From assembly GCF_900142725.1 (NCBI RefSeq), contig NZ_FRBW01000002.1:558001-622000 (forward strand): a stretch of DNA of 64,000 bases. Reading direction: 5' to 3'. Origin of the DNA: Roseibium suaedae. GTDB lineage: Bacteria > Pseudomonadota > Alphaproteobacteria > Rhizobiales > Stappiaceae. Below the pieces are notes generated by a model. It ran no database searches. It worked only from the letters and a program-made list of their open reading frames with translations, and was not told the DNA's origin. The position numbers and the translations under genes were made by a program. The first letter of the stretch is position 1. The number at the start of each line of letters is the position of its first letter. Positions 63,277-64,000 of the stretch are shown here, in pieces.

Positions 63277-63831
63277 TCAGGCCGCAGGGCCTTCTTCTTT
63301 CTCTTCTTTCTCGTCTTCCGCGTTCCAAAGCAGGCGAAGCCCCGCAGCGCCCTCGTTGCGCCAGGCAAATTCACCCACCATGGGCTTGCCGAATTTCACC
63401 ATTTCCAGCACGACTTCATCTGGAAGAGACATGAGGCCTTCGCCGACCACACGGCAGCCGTTGCGGCCCGCATCGACGATGGTCCCGGAAATTTCCGTCC
63501 CAGTCTTGTTGTCCTTCAGAACCACGGGAATATTCACCGGATTGCGGCGCTCCCGCCGCTTTTCGCGGCCAGCGGCCTGCTGCCTGGGAAAGACGACGGC
63601 GGCATTCTTGCCGCGAACGGCCGTGACGGTGGCCTTGATCAGTTGTTTTTCCGCTCCAAGACGAATGCCAATGGTCTTGTGAAGCGCGGTGGCGTCCGGC
63701 GAAACGATGCTGCAGCCCCATTGGGTCACATTGGTAATTTCCCCTTCGATACAGGCAAGCGTATCGAAATCCACGACGAGCACGGGCTCGCGCAGATCGG
63801 GTTGGTTGCGCAATTCTTCAAGACTGGACAT
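63277..63831 (-). CDS. PilZ-domain protein
   Basis: A 184-residue cytoplasmic protein. The C-terminal half is a PilZ domain with the cyclic-di-GMP-binding arginine cluster REKRRERRNPVNIPVVL and a second motif DAGRNGCRV, where glycine replaces the usual serine of (D/N)xSxxG. The N-terminal half (VDFDTLACIEGEITNVTQWGCSIVS) looks like another, degenerate PilZ-like barrel, and the last 12 residues are mostly acidic. The ATG at 63831 has AGAGG about 7 bases upstream. It may sense c-di-GMP, for example from the MHYT-GGDEF-EAL protein; the output is unknown. Confidence 0.82.
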   Translation of the reverse strand: MSSLEELRNQPDLREPVLVVDFDTLACIEGEITNVTQWGCSIVSPDATALHKTIGIRLGAEKQLIKATVTAVRGKNAAVVFPRQQAAGREKRRERRNPVNIPVVLKDNKTGTEISGTIVDAGRNGCRVVGEGLMSLPDEVVLEMVKFGKPMVGEFAWRNEGAAGLRLLWNAEDEKEEKEEGPAA

Positions 63832-63919
63832 GAGGCACCTCTGAGGCAATCAGAATTGCATAACGCAGTTTCCAGCCGCTTAAACTCTCGCGAGAAATTT
63901 ATAAGACTTAAGTCGGAGA

Positions 63920-64000
63920 TCAAAAGCTGTTCAGCGCGGCAATGACAACCACCGCCAGCATGGACAATGCCATTGCCAGATTGATGACGAAATGGCTGCG
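63920..64000 (-). CDS. C-terminal end of a membrane protein, cut by the window edge
   Basis: The last 26 codons plus TGA of a minus-strand gene whose start lies right of the window. The visible end HFVINLAMALSMLAVVVIAALNSF is a single hydrophobic helix finishing at the C-terminus. Too little remains for identification. Confidence 0.45.
   Translation of the reverse strand, partial: RSHFVINLAMALSMLAVVVIAALNSF

Overview
The window is about 64 kb of GC-rich chromosome (roughly 60% GC by eye) from an alphaproteobacterium. A growth pole ring-type giant coiled-coil protein, an alphaproteobacterial CheZ, a PlcP/Agt lipid-remodelling pair, FrcBCA-type sugar uptake and an Entner-Doudoroff cluster fit the Hyphomicrobiales. 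The mix of marine-type genes (DgcN/DgcA D-glutamate pathway, TRAP binding protein, several EamA exporters) suggests a Stappiaceae-like lineage such as Roseibium/Labrenzia/Stappia. That placement is an inference. I see no rRNA, tRNA, CRISPR array, prophage or insertion sequence. Almost everything looks like ordinary chromosome with short intergenic palindromic repeats.

Layout. 1-3.6 kb: YcjX/YcjF-type stress pair, a VWA protein and three kinds of intergenic repeat. 3.6-9.5 kb: universal stress protein, AraC regulator divergent from an MFS permease, NCS1 nucleobase-type permease divergent from a catalytically degraded serine-recombinase-like protein, 2Fe-2S ferredoxin and Hpt phosphotransfer protein. 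10.3-16.2 kb: a 1960-residue membrane-anchored protein with more than 90 consecutive 11-residue repeats, the likely growth pole ring protein. 17.4-21.8 kb: Mla/MCE-type lipid transporter operon (permease, ATPase, MCE protein, lipoprotein). 21.9-23.9 kb: dgcN-dgcA. 24-28.4 kb: MFS permease, CheZ and a globin-coupled chemoreceptor. 28.6-34 kb: PLP dehydratase, plcP-agt with a candidate PHO box, atypical SDR and FadL porin. 34.5-37.5 kb: a TPP riboswitch controlling thiM-thiD and, translationally coupled to them, a lone TRAP-type binding protein.

37.6-44.4 kb: stand-alone AsnC-type ligand domain, EamA transporter, MHYT-GGDEF-EAL protein, lone molybdenum hydroxylase large subunit and a small membrane protein. 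44.4-47 kb: ribosomal S6 modification cluster (RimB-like protease, RimK ligase, aspartoacylase-like deacylase). 47-54 kb: VOC protein, EamA transporter, exostosin-like protein of lower GC, acyl-CoA ligase and adenine deaminase. 54-63.2 kb: ROK regulator, frcBCA sugar ABC transporter, then zwf, edd and eda. Together these import a hexose or pentose and provide three Entner-Doudoroff enzymes; pgl is not in the window. 63.3-64 kb: PilZ protein and the tail of a membrane protein cut by the window edge.

The points most worth following are the TPP-riboswitch-controlled TRAP binding protein, the uninterrupted hendecad array with its 5x11+7 triplication, the serine-recombinase fold that has lost most catalytic arginines, a pair of matching LacI-type operators before zwf and eda, and the RimB-RimK-deacylase operon.
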